From: Pseudoalteromonas fuliginea | GTDB lineage: Bacteria; Pseudomonadota; Gammaproteobacteria; Enterobacterales; Alteromonadaceae | DNA length: 64,000 nt | Assembly: GCF_000690055.1 (NCBI RefSeq) | Contig: NZ_JJNZ01000004.1 | Coordinates: 1 to 64,000 of the forward strand | Direction: 5' to 3' | Shown: positions 1-7,639 of the stretch, piece by piece | How the letters are laid out: each line of letters starts with the position of its first letter | Numbering within the stretch: position 1 is the stretch's first letter | Program-made: the position numbers and the translations under genes | The notes under the pieces: generated by a model | Told to the model about the DNA's origin: nothing | The model's database searches: none | Seen by the model: the letters and a program-made list of their open reading frames with translations, nothing else

Positions 1-603
1 TAGTAACGATTGACGCTATGGGATGTCAAAAATCAATTGCAAAAAAATAGTTGGTAAAGAAGCCGATTACTTACTTGCTGTAAAAGCAAACCATAAAAGG
101 CTACTGTCACAAATAGAAGATGTGTTATTACCTGAGGTAGCACGACAAGCATCTGATGGGCTCTTGTTTAACGAAGCCGATTATCAAAAAATAGAGAAGA
201 ATTTTGGTGCTGTGCAGTGAGCCATAACGTGAGCGGTTTATCAGAAACGATACACTGGGAAGGTGTGTAAACAGTGGGTGTTATTGTTTCTTATAGAAAA
301 GAAAAAGGTAAATTAAGCAATGAGTTATGCTATAGATACTATATTAGTTCAGCGGAAGAACTCGCGAGAGGAGCACGACAACATTGGCAAATAGAAAATG
401 GATTACATTGGCGTTTAGATGTAGGATTTAAAGAAGATGAGTGTCGAATTAGGCGCGAAGGTGCAGCACCTGTATTTGCGGGGCTGAGACACATCGCATT
501 TAATCAGCTAAAAGCAGAAAAAAGTTTTAGTAAAGGCATGCCCGCAAAACAGAAAAAAGCTATGCGCAGTACAGCCTACCTTGAAACGGTACTGAACGCA
601 TAG
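1..603 (+). pseudogene. ISAs1-family (H-repeat type) transposase remnant, 5' end outside window
   Basis: This is the C-terminal half of a DDE transposase of the ISAs1/H-repeat family, broken into pieces. Reading from base 6 gives TIDAMGCQKSIAKK and then a stop. Slipping back one base at the A7 run (41-47) restores IVGKEADYLLAVKANH, the family's conserved core. That frame ends at 218-220 after EKNFGAVQ, where the family normally continues GHGRIE, so a small deletion is likely. The third frame resumes near 211 (CAVSHNVSGLSETIHWEGV), meets an in-frame TAA at 268-270, then runs VGVIVSYRKEKGK, YRYYISS and HWQIENGLHWRLDV (the catalytic Glu region) to 603. One frameshift, one junction loss and one nonsense codon make it inactive. 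Confidence 0.88.
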
Positions 604-610
604 ACTTTTT

Positions 611-626
611 TCATGCTCTTGCCCTG
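611..626 (+). repeat. possible right terminal inverted repeat of the ISAs1-type remnant
   Basis: Eight bases after the transposase stop, the sequence tcatgctcttgccctg reads inward from the outside as CAGGGCAAGAGCATGA. A CAGG-starting end just past the stop codon is what I would expect for this family. The left end lies outside the window, so the match between ends and any target duplication cannot be tested here. Confidence 0.35.
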
Positions 627-808
627 ACTAAAAAACAGGTCTATTTTTGAGATTTCACCCACAAAAGTTCAACACGCCTAACTTAAATTAATAAACACCG
701 AGGTAATTATAAGCATAGAGTACGTTAATACGTTCTGAACAGATCTGAACATTGGGAACTAATGACCATGAGAGCAACATTCATAAACAGCTGTTTAAAA
801 GATTTTTT

Positions 809-1005
809 ATACCAATCCGCAATAATACTTGATCAACTTCAGGGATTAAATCTGACTTTAACTGCGTTAAAATTTCTGTTATGCGACTGCATGGATGCAG
901 GAGGTAGAGCAATTAGTGATAACAATTAAATAAAGAAGTTTTTGCTTTGTTATCAACACTATTTTCTTACTTAAAAATAGATCACGTAATTAAGGGTATT
1001 GGTAT
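809..1005. repeat. 197-bp MITE-like intergenic element with imperfect 26-bp terminal inverted repeats
   Basis: The gap between the transposase remnant and the ABC permease (627-1125) holds no coding frame. Within it, 809-834 (starting ATACCAATCCGC) and 980-1005 (ending GGGTATTGGTAT) are inverted copies, about 18 of 26 positions matching, with perfect ATACCAAT/ATTGGTAT outer ends and GATC at both inner ends. The interior has no ORF. This is the form of a small non-autonomous repeat. Only one copy is visible here, so dispersal in the genome is inferred. Confidence 0.45.
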
Positions 1006-1038
1006 TATTGATGATTTCCATAATTAAAATCAACATAT

Positions 1039-1062
1039 AAAAATAGCAGCTAAACGCTGCTA
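1039..1062 (-). terminator. intrinsic terminator downstream of the NatAB-like operon
   Basis: On the minus strand a 7-bp stem (TAGCAGC/GCTGCTA, loop GTTTA) is followed by TTTTT. It lies about 65 bases past the permease stop codon and is the second of two hairpins there. Confidence 0.6.
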
Positions 1063-1083
1063 TAAAACCTAAATATACGATTA

Positions 1084-1113
1084 CTGGCTTTGGTAATAAA
1101 TTACCAAAGCCAG
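1084..1113 (-). terminator. perfect 13-bp hairpin just downstream of the ABC permease
   Basis: CTGGCTTTGGTAA (1084-1096) pairs perfectly with TTACCAAAGCCAG (1101-1113) around a 4-base loop. It starts 13 bases past the permease stop. It lacks a clear U-tract on the minus strand, so it may protect the mRNA 3' end, with the terminator at 1039-1062 doing the stopping. Confidence 0.5.
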
Positions 1114-1125
1114 GATAACTTTATA

Positions 1126-2337
1126 TCATCTAAAAAGTACATCTTCGCGATTAAACCACTTAACGCAAAAGGCCAGTAGCCCTGCAGCAATGATTGCAGT
1201 GGCTAAAAATATTAAGCCTATGAATGTGTAATCAACAGTCCCTTTTACTATTTCTTTAATCGCTAAAGCCACGTTTGTAACTGGAATAAATGCTGTTTTA
1301 GCAGTGAGTTCCATATTTGGCATTATTGAAATAATAATCGGGAAAAATACGCCCATACTAAGTGGTGCCATATAGTTTTGCGCTTCTTTAAACGTGCGAG
1401 CATAGATAGATATAGCCAGAGCTAAGGCCGAAAATATAGCTGCAACCGGTAATAATAGTAAAAATATCATCAGTAAGTCGGTAACTGCTAATGTACTAAA
1501 TGCCGCTTTAATAAAATCAAGATCGGCAAATGCGAGCGCCAGTGCTATCCAGCAGCCCATACTTAAGACCGTTATGGTTGTGGAGGCAATGGATGTAGTT
1601 AACAAGGTTATAAATTTACCTAGCACCAGCTCTGTACGCGTAATAGGTGTAAGTAGGAGTGTTTCTAGCGTGCCGCGTTCTTTTTCGCCAGCGCCTAAAT
1701 CAATAGCGGGATAAGTTGCCCCCATCAATACTAATGGAATAAGTAAATAAGGTAAAAACCCGCCAATTTTTTCGCCAAGGTTTTCACGTTTATCGGCTGT
1801 ATCCACTTTTATGACTTCAATCGGATTAAGAATAGATTTTTGAACAGACTCTTCAATACCAAAACTGATTAGCTTTTGAGTTTGGAGCACGTCACTGTAT
1901 TCTTTTGCGAGTTCTTTAACGCGTTCGAATAAAAAGTTGATAGATTTTGAATCGTTAAAAACAACCTGCCACTGGCTTTGTTTTCCATCGTCCAATGTTT
2001 GCACAGCATGACTTGGTAAATAAATACCCATATCAATATCGCCAGCGATTACGCCTGCTTTAAGCTCATCAATATTGTTAAAGGTTTTATCCCCTTTATA
2101 AAGCTCAAAACTTTTGTGATAAAACACTTTGTCAGTAAATTCTTGTGCGTATTCACCGTTGATAATCGCGTAAGTATTTACTTTTTGCTCAGCGTCCATT
2201 GCAGCTTGCGAGCTTATAAATGCCATTACGGCAAACAATAACGGAAATATAGCAACAGGGAGCGCGACTACAAATAATAGCGTTTTTTTATCGCGTAATA
2301 ACTCTCTTAATTCCTTTTTAAATACCTCAAACATCAT
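1126..2337 (-). CDS. ABC-2 type permease, NatB-like
   Basis: Membrane subunit of an ABC exporter, 403 aa. A first membrane segment (about residues 20-42) is followed by a large extracytoplasmic domain (about 43-190) and a C-terminal bundle of five or so hydrophobic segments. The conserved ABC-2 motif GAGEKERGTLETLLLTPI sits at 215-232. This layout is that of NatB, the Na+ efflux permease of the Bacillus NatAB system, and of its proteobacterial relatives. The ATPase partner is directly upstream and overlaps by 11 bases, so the two are translationally coupled. The substrate cannot be read from the sequence; sodium is only the family precedent. Confidence 0.85.
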   Translation of the reverse strand: MMFEVFKKELRELLRDKKTLLFVVALPVAIFPLLFAVMAFISSQAAMDAEQKVNTYAIINGEYAQEFTDKVFYHKSFELYKGDKTFNNIDELKAGVIAGDIDMGIYLPSHAVQTLDDGKQSQWQVVFNDSKSINFLFERVKELAKEYSDVLQTQKLISFGIEESVQKSILNPIEVIKVDTADKRENLGEKIGGFLPYLLIPLVLMGATYPAIDLGAGEKERGTLETLLLTPITRTELVLGKFITLLTTSIASTTITVLSMGCWIALALAFADLDFIKAAFSTLAVTDLLMIFLLLLPVAAIFSALALAISIYARTFKEAQNYMAPLSMGVFFPIIISIMPNMELTAKTAFIPVTNVALAIKEIVKGTVDYTFIGLIFLATAIIAAGLLAFCVKWFNREDVLFR

Positions 2338-3115
2338 GTTTCTCCGTTAATATATTCATAAACGCTTGGTTAAGCTCATCACTATTGCCTGCTTGTTTAA
2401 ACTCTTCTACTGTCCCGTCAAAACAGCTAATACCTTCGTTAATTACAGCGACACGGTCACATAAAAGGGCTACTTCATCTAGATGATGGGTTGAGAAAAT
2501 AACAGGTGTCCCCTGCGCCTTTAAACCTTTGATAAATTTAATAACTGTTTGTGTTGTCATTATATCAAGGCCCGTTGTTGGCTCATCAAGTACCACAACT
2601 GCTGGGCGATGAACAACTGCACGCGCTATATTTGCTTTTTGCTTCATACCTGTTGAAAGGTTTTCTGCCCGTTTATCTACAAATTTGTGCATATCAAGCA
2701 ATGTAAATAGCTCATCACAACGCGTTGCTATATCGCTTTTGTTCATGCCATGAAGCTTTGCAAAATACTCTATATTTTCTTTTACAGTTAAGCGGCCATA
2801 CAACCCTGTAGAGCCTGATAAAAAACCAATAGACTTACGTCCCAATAGCGGTTTTTTTACAATATCGTTTCCGGCAATCGTTATTGAGCCTTCATCGGGC
2901 TTTAACGCGGTTGAAATCATTCTAAGTGTCGTCGTTTTACCCGCACCATTTGGGCCGAGCAATCCAAGTACCTCACCTTTAGCGCAACTAAAATTAACGT
3001 CTCGTACTGAGTGAAAGTAGTCTTTATCTTCACGAGGATCGATGTCATCTATTTTATTTTTTTTGTGATCTTTAGTTAGCTTAAATTTCTTTTTAAGCCC
3101 AGCAACTTCTATCAT
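2327..3115 (-). CDS. ABC transporter ATP-binding protein, NatA-like
   Basis: Cytoplasmic ATPase that powers the neighbouring NatB-like permease, 262 aa. Walker A GPNGAGKT is at 54-61, the signature LSTGMKQK at 153-160, Walker B VVVLDEP at 173-179, and the switch histidine lies in FSTHHLDE. A charged insert (about residues 15-33, rich in Lys and Asp) splits the first beta sheet before the Walker A. The start overlaps the end of the DUF3025 gene by 4 bases, giving a three-gene operon (DUF3025, ATPase, permease). The long-identified Na+ pump NatA is the closest family model; the real substrate is not known. Confidence 0.87.
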   Translation of the reverse strand: MIEVAGLKKKFKLTKDHKKNKIDDIDPREDKDYFHSVRDVNFSCAKGEVLGLLGPNGAGKTTTLRMISTALKPDEGSITIAGNDIVKKPLLGRKSIGFLSGSTGLYGRLTVKENIEYFAKLHGMNKSDIATRCDELFTLLDMHKFVDKRAENLSTGMKQKANIARAVVHRPAVVVLDEPTTGLDIMTTQTVIKFIKGLKAQGTPVIFSTHHLDEVALLCDRVAVINEGISCFDGTVEEFKQAGNSDELNQAFMNILTEKHDV

Positions 3116-3924
3116 GTTCGCATCCTTCGTTTCGCTCTAAAATAATCTGTATTGTTGTAAAAAGAGTCGTCTTTGTTTTCGTCATGCCAGCCAGGCACAC
3201 CTAATAAAGGCAGTGGTGAAAGCTTTTTGTTATCGGCTAAGCAGTTATCTGTATTAATCATCTCATAAAGGGCTTGGTCAAGGTACTGGTATTGAGTTAC
3301 TAAATCTTTACAAAATATTTCATTAGGTACACAAACAAATAACGCTTTACCCGTTAAACCTATATAAGGCTTTGTTAGCATTTCATAATTAGCATGACCA
3401 AACATAAAAGGTTTTATTGTTTTACCCCACTCATGTCTGTGTTCAACGAATGCAGTTTTCCATTGGTGATCGCAAAGCCACTGCTGCCATTTACTCTCAC
3501 TTATAGCTAATACAACGCCACATTCATCAAAAAGCGTTAGTGCATTACGATGCTTGGTACGCTGTTGCAGTCCATGCTCAGCTATATCTTGCACATGCCT
3601 ATGGTTTATTAACGCTTTGGTTTTAGGAAATAAACACCATATAAACCCACCAAATAAGTCATGCCAGTTTTCACTGCGTGTAGGTACAACACCCGTTTCA
3701 AAAATTACTTGCTCGTAATACCGCTCGCCAAAGTCTACCTTTGCATCATCTTCAAAAGTAATAGGAATATTATTCTCATTAATAGCGGTTAAAAATGGAG
3801 AAAACCACTGCGGCGCCGGCCAATCTGCTAGTTCGTTAACTTTAAATAGCTCACGTAAATGCGCAAATGCACCTGTTTCTAAACTACTGATTTGCCACTG
3901 CTCGGGGGGAGTAAAACGCTTCAT
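3112..3924 (-). CDS. DUF3025 family protein
   Basis: A 270-aa soluble protein of the DUF3025 family, recognised by the central block GGFIWCLFPKTKALINHRHV (about 91-110). There is no signal peptide and no membrane segment. The function is not known. It is the first gene of an operon with the NatAB-like exporter and overlaps the ATPase start by 4 bases, but nothing in the sequence ties it to transport. It is transcribed divergently from the M28 peptidase across a 113-bp gap. Confidence 0.75.
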   Translation of the reverse strand: MKRFTPPEQWQISSLETGAFAHLRELFKVNELADWPAPQWFSPFLTAINENNIPITFEDDAKVDFGERYYEQVIFETGVVPTRSENWHDLFGGFIWCLFPKTKALINHRHVQDIAEHGLQQRTKHRNALTLFDECGVVLAISESKWQQWLCDHQWKTAFVEHRHEWGKTIKPFMFGHANYEMLTKPYIGLTGKALFVCVPNEIFCKDLVTQYQYLDQALYEMINTDNCLADNKKLSPLPLLGVPGWHDENKDDSFYNNTDYFRAKRRMRT

Positions 3925-4037
3925 TTAAACCTTTAACAATTTATGCCTATAATTTACGAGAAGTTTACCGCAAAAACTGGTTCTGCTTAATAGAAGTTAA
4001 TATACTAATCACAACTTAAAACAAAAAAAGAGCTGAC

Positions 4038-5663
4038 ATGAAACATTATTTCTCTCTCACACTCCTCGCTACGGCTGTTTTAGCAGGTTGCGCAACAACA
4101 AGTATTACCCCTACTGATGTAACAAATGGTTATAACAGTATTCAAGCTGATGAATTGGCTAAACATGTAAAAGTACTCGCATCGGATGAGTTTGGTGGCC
4201 GTGCTCCTTCATCACCTGGCGAAAAGCTAACGCTTGATTATTTAACTGCGCAGTTTAAAGCTTTAGGCTTAGAACCCGGTAATGGCGACAGTTACTTACA
4301 AGAAGTGCCATTGGTTTCTTTAGAAGCTGATTCGAATATGGTCCTTAGTATTGGTGGTAAAGACTATCAATATAAAAAAGACATGGTTATGGGTAGCAGC
4401 CGCATTAGCGCACAAGAAGGCATAGAAAATTCTGAACTCGTATTTGTGGGCTACGGCGTTAATGCACCTGAGTACAATTGGAATGACTACGAAGGGTTAG
4501 ACGTTAAGGGCAAAACGGTTGTAATGCTGGTTAACGATCCGGGCTTTGCAACAAAAGACCCTGCTTTATTTACTGGCGACGCAATGACTTATTACGGTCG
4601 TTGGACATACAAATATGAAGAAGCAAGTCGACAAGGTGCAGCTGGCGCAATTATTATTCACGAAACAGCACCTGCGTCATACCCATGGTCAGTAGTTGAA
4701 AACTCGTGGAGCGGTGAGCAGTTTGGTTTTCAAAAAGAAAACAACAATATGGATCGTGTAGCTGTTGAAGGCTGGGTTACAACTGACGTAGCAAAAGAGC
4801 TTTTCACTAAAGCAGGTTTAGATTTTGATACCGTTAAAACAAATGCTGCTAAAGGTGCTTACCATGTTGATATGGGCGATTTAACTGCTTCTGTTAATGT
4901 TAAAAATACGATTAAAAAATCAGTGTCGTATAACTTTATTGCCACGTTACCAGGAAGCGAGCAACCAGATGAGCATGTTATTTACTCAGCTCACTGGGAT
5001 CACTTAGGTACAGACAAAACACGTAAAGGCGATCAAATTTATAACGGTGCTCATGACAACGCAACGGGTACAGCTGGGCTAATTGAAGTAGCTGAAGCCT
5101 TTACTAAATTACCTAAGCACCCTAGCCGCTCAATGACATTTTTAGCAGTAACTGCTGAAGAGCAAGGCTTACTAGGTTCTAAATACTATGCAGCTAACCC
5201 AGTGATTGCAGCTAATAAAACAGTCGCTAACATAAACATGGATAGCTTAAATTTATTAGGCAAAGTAAAAGACATGAATGTGGTTGGTATTGGCAAGTCA
5301 CAAATGGATGAGTTTTTAGCAACTGCAGCTAAAGAGCAAGGCAGAACAATATCAGGCGATCCTAAACCATCATCTGGTGGCTATTACCGCTCTGATCACT
5401 TTGCATTTGCTAATATGGGGATTCCAGCCATGTACGCAGGTGGCGGCACAGTCGCAGCTGACGAAGAGACAGCTAATTACCGTAAACGCATGAGTTTAGT
5501 ACTTCGCGGTTGTTATCATCAACCATGTGATCGTTATAGAGATGAATGGGATTTATCGGGTGCTGTTCAAGACTTACAATTGTTTTATAAAGTAGGTTTT
5601 GATATTTCTGAGCAAGAGCAATGGCCGACGTGGAATACAAATTCAGAATTTCAACGTAAATAA
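4038..5663 (+). CDS. M28 family zinc metallopeptidase, lipoprotein with PA domain
   Basis: Probable aminopeptidase anchored in the cell envelope, 541 aa. The N-terminus is a lipoprotein signal with lipobox LAGC (Cys18). A protease-associated (PA) domain insert covers roughly 115-290. The two-zinc M28 site is intact: HWDHLG (His near 319), GAHDNATG (Asp near 340), TAEEQG (Glu-Glu near 374), NMDSLN (Asp near 402) and SDHFAF (His near 454). It would cleave N-terminal residues from peptides in the periplasm or at the surface, in keeping with a marine peptide scavenger. The Shine-Dalgarno is weak (AAAGAGCTGAC before ATG). It is apparently monocistronic, with a repeat fragment directly downstream. 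Confidence 0.9.
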   Translation: MKHYFSLTLLATAVLAGCATTSITPTDVTNGYNSIQADELAKHVKVLASDEFGGRAPSSPGEKLTLDYLTAQFKALGLEPGNGDSYLQEVPLVSLEADSNMVLSIGGKDYQYKKDMVMGSSRISAQEGIENSELVFVGYGVNAPEYNWNDYEGLDVKGKTVVMLVNDPGFATKDPALFTGDAMTYYGRWTYKYEEASRQGAAGAIIIHETAPASYPWSVVENSWSGEQFGFQKENNNMDRVAVEGWVTTDVAKELFTKAGLDFDTVKTNAAKGAYHVDMGDLTASVNVKNTIKKSVSYNFIATLPGSEQPDEHVIYSAHWDHLGTDKTRKGDQIYNGAHDNATGTAGLIEVAEAFTKLPKHPSRSMTFLAVTAEEQGLLGSKYYAANPVIAANKTVANINMDSLNLLGKVKDMNVVGIGKSQMDEFLATAAKEQGRTISGDPKPSSGGYYRSDHFAFANMGIPAMYAGGGTVAADEETANYRKRMSLVLRGCYHQPCDRYRDEWDLSGAVQDLQLFYKVGFDISEQEQWPTWNTNSEFQRK

Positions 5664-5667
5664 TATA

Positions 5668-5790
5668 AGTCGTGTTTACCATCAAAGGTTAAATTTACAG
5701 CGATGTGTTTTTTATTTTTAGGTTAGGTAGCCTATTGTGGTTATAACCCACAAGTAGGTGATATTGACACATAAATGGATACGCACATTG
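5668..5790. repeat. degenerate partial copy of the 48537-48892 repeat element
   Basis: This gap sequence aligns by eye with the left third of the element at 48537-48892. Shared blocks are GGTTAAATTT(A/G)CAGC, then a T-rich stretch, then the GCCTAT and TGTGG segment that forms the tip of the first hairpin. Here TGTGG/CCACA pair around a short loop. The alignment is patchy and the right half of the element is absent. It lies 5 bases past the peptidase stop codon. Confidence 0.4.
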
Positions 5791-5835
5791 TTTTATTTTA
5801 ATCGGAAATTCAAACAAGCATTCGACTTAATTAAT

Positions 5836-5854
5836 GCAAATGATATTGATTATC
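5836..5854 (+). promoter_or_regulatory. Fur/Mur-like box upstream of the manganese exporter gene
   Basis: GCAAATGATATTGATTATC matches 15 of 19 positions of the classical Fur box GATAATGATAATCATTATC. It ends 51 bases before the ATG of the MneA-like gene, where a promoter would be expected, and contains a candidate -35 (TTGATT). A fur gene is present in this window at 17424. Whether the regulator senses iron or manganese cannot be told. Confidence 0.5.
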
Positions 5855-5905
5855 GTTTAATTAAAATATACAGTGTGACTTAGATAATTTATTAGGTCGC
5901 ATTGT

Positions 5906-7075
5906 ATGATTCTACTCTCTCACTTTGGTTTAATAACTCCCGCGTCAAGACAGTTTATAGGCCAAAACAAACGTTTATTGCTACCTTTATTTATATTGGT
6001 TTGCTTAGCATTACCTACCTTACGTGAAATTACTGTGACTGCATTAAGCGATGCTTTTTTTCAAGTGAGTGTGTTTGTTGCTGCTACCCTTTTGATTTAT
6101 TACTACGCTATAGAGCATTTACCTCAACTAGAGCTGAGTTATTTAAGTGCTAAGTCGCCTATTTTAGAAATTAGTTTTGCTGCTGTTTTAGGTGCATTAC
6201 CTGGCTGTGGTGGCGCTATTATAGTTGTTACGCAGTTTACTAAAGGTCAAGCGAGCTTTGGCTCTATTGTTGCTGTGCTAACAGCAACGATGGGCGATGC
6301 TGCTTTTTTGCTACTTGCCACACGCCCTACTGAAGGTTTAATCATTATGGGAATAGGATTAACTGTCGGTATAGTAAGTGGATTGCTTGTTAATGCAATG
6401 CATAGTAAAGATTTTTTACGCCCAACAGCGCAAGAACAAAAACATCAAATTAAAATTTTACCCACTAATATTATTAAAATTAGTAAACCTGTGTGGATGA
6501 TAACAATTGTACCTAGCTTAATGATTGCTTTCTTAATTGCATTTAATGTCGACTTCACAAAATTTGGCACAAATATAGATACTGTGATCAGTATTTTTGG
6601 TGCCGCAATGTCACTCTTTGTTGTCAGTATTTGGGCATTTTCGTCAAAGGGTGAAAGTTATAAAGAAGTGACCTCAGAAGATGATACCTGTAATCCTCCT
6701 TCTAAAATAATTAAAGTATTACAAGACACACACTTTGTAACTGCATGGGTAGTAGCCTCTTTTATGTTATTTGAAATTTTAGTCAATATTGCAGGACTGA
6801 ACTTAAAAACGTGGTTTGTACATTACGCCTATTTAGCACCGCTTATTGCAGTTGTTATTGGGTTTTTACCTGGCTGTGGCCCGCAAATAATTGTCACTAC
6901 ATTGTATATTCAAGGCATTATTCCCTTTAGTGCTTTAGCAGGAAACGCGATTTCTAACGATGGTGATGCGTTATTTCCAGCAATAGCAATGGCTCCTAGA
7001 GCAGCAGTGATAGCTACGCTTTATACATCTATCCCTGCTTTGGCCGTTGGCTATGGCATTTATTTTTTAAGTTAA
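5906..7075 (+). CDS. putative manganese exporter, MneA-like (ArsP_2 type)
   Basis: Polytopic inner-membrane protein, 389 aa, with about ten hydrophobic segments and two homologous halves. Each half carries the same pair of motifs: PGCGG at 99-103 with MGD at 129-131, and PGCG at 322-325 with DGD at 352-354. A polar cytoplasmic linker (about 248-270) separates the halves. The protein resembles the family typified by Vibrio cholerae MneA, a Mn(II) efflux protein. The cysteines and acidic residues inside membrane segments are plausible metal ligands. A Fur-like box lies just upstream. A convergent DUF4282 gene follows, separated by a bidirectional terminator. Confidence 0.75.
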   Translation: MILLSHFGLITPASRQFIGQNKRLLLPLFILVCLALPTLREITVTALSDAFFQVSVFVAATLLIYYYAIEHLPQLELSYLSAKSPILEISFAAVLGALPGCGGAIIVVTQFTKGQASFGSIVAVLTATMGDAAFLLLATRPTEGLIIMGIGLTVGIVSGLLVNAMHSKDFLRPTAQEQKHQIKILPTNIIKISKPVWMITIVPSLMIAFLIAFNVDFTKFGTNIDTVISIFGAAMSLFVVSIWAFSSKGESYKEVTSEDDTCNPPSKIIKVLQDTHFVTAWVVASFMLFEILVNIAGLNLKTWFVHYAYLAPLIAVVIGFLPGCGPQIIVTTLYIQGIIPFSALAGNAISNDGDALFPAIAMAPRAAVIATLYTSIPALAVGYGIYFLS

Positions 7076-7092
7076 AATTGCCATATACAAAA

Positions 7093-7114
7093 AAGCTCAG
7101 CAATTGCTGAGCTT
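7093..7114. terminator. bidirectional terminator between the Mn exporter and DUF4282 genes
   Basis: AAGCTCAGCAATTGCTGAGCTT is a perfect 22-base palindrome. An A-run precedes it and a T-rich tail follows, so it can end transcripts from both convergent genes. Confidence 0.75.
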
Positions 7115-7122
7115 GGTTTTAA

Positions 7123-7371
7123 TTAATTTTCTTTATCAGCTATTTTTTGTAAATTACTATTTATTTTGAATAACACAATCACAAACTCACACCAAACTCT
7201 TGCACCAATTGCTCCGAAAACAATAATGCCAATACCAGTAATAAAGCCACCACCATAACTTGTAAACATAGCAGTAATCCCTGAAACTAATGAAGCAAAT
7301 AAAATTAGCCAGTAGATAAAAGTGATTATTTTAGGGGTTATCATTGAATCGAAAAAGAAAAGATCTTTCAT
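7123..7371 (-). CDS. DUF4282 small membrane protein
   Basis: An 82-aa protein with two membrane segments (about 14-36 and 43-72). The start MKDLFFFDSMITPKIITFIYW and the second-half motif CEFVIVLFKI (about 61-70) are hallmarks of the DUF4282 family. Function unknown. It stands alone, convergent with the Mn exporter gene. The 268-bp gap upstream holds a short dyad (ATTGACT/AGTCAAT, 7 bp apart) near 7472-7492 and the bkd terminator. Confidence 0.78.
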   Translation of the reverse strand: MKDLFFFDSMITPKIITFIYWLILFASLVSGITAMFTSYGGGFITGIGIIVFGAIGARVWCEFVIVLFKINSNLQKIADKEN

Positions 7372-7593
7372 TGTAATCCTTATTATTTTTTATAAGTGGA
7401 TTTGATATTCGTACCTACATTAAAACAAAATTGCAGAGTTCAAATTAAGATAGTATGAGGGGGTTTATAAATTGACTAAGTAAAAGTCAATATTATTTCA
7501 AACATCCTTATATCAAACCACAATCCATTGAGTGTTGATTAAACTTGTTCAACAAATAAATCTTAATATAAAGCAATTTATTTTAAAACAAAA

Positions 7594-7616
7594 AACCAGC
7601 AAATTGCTGGTTTTTT
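7594..7616. terminator. terminator at the end of the bkd operon
   Basis: AACCAGCAA (7594-7602) and TTGCTGGTT (7604-7612) pair. A run of A flanks it on the left, giving GGTTTTTTGTTTT on the minus strand, and TTTTTT lies on the right. It sits 24 bases past the stop of the E2 gene. Confidence 0.75.
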
Positions 7617-7639
7617 ATCAGTTTTAAACAATTATATTA

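Noticed and set aside
41..47. Programmed -1 frameshift signal in the transposase
   Set aside because: The slippery A7 is present, but the gene carries further lesions and programmed frameshifting is not a known feature of ISAs1, so decay is the simpler reading.
5473..5685. 70-aa open frame on the minus strand at the end of the M28 peptidase gene
   Set aside because: It is antisense to the conserved peptidase C-terminus and runs into a repeat; no supporting signal.
5791..5905. yybP-ykoY manganese riboswitch upstream of the Mn exporter
   Set aside because: The leader is short and AT-rich, without the conserved loops and GC stems of that class. Only the Fur-like box is supported.
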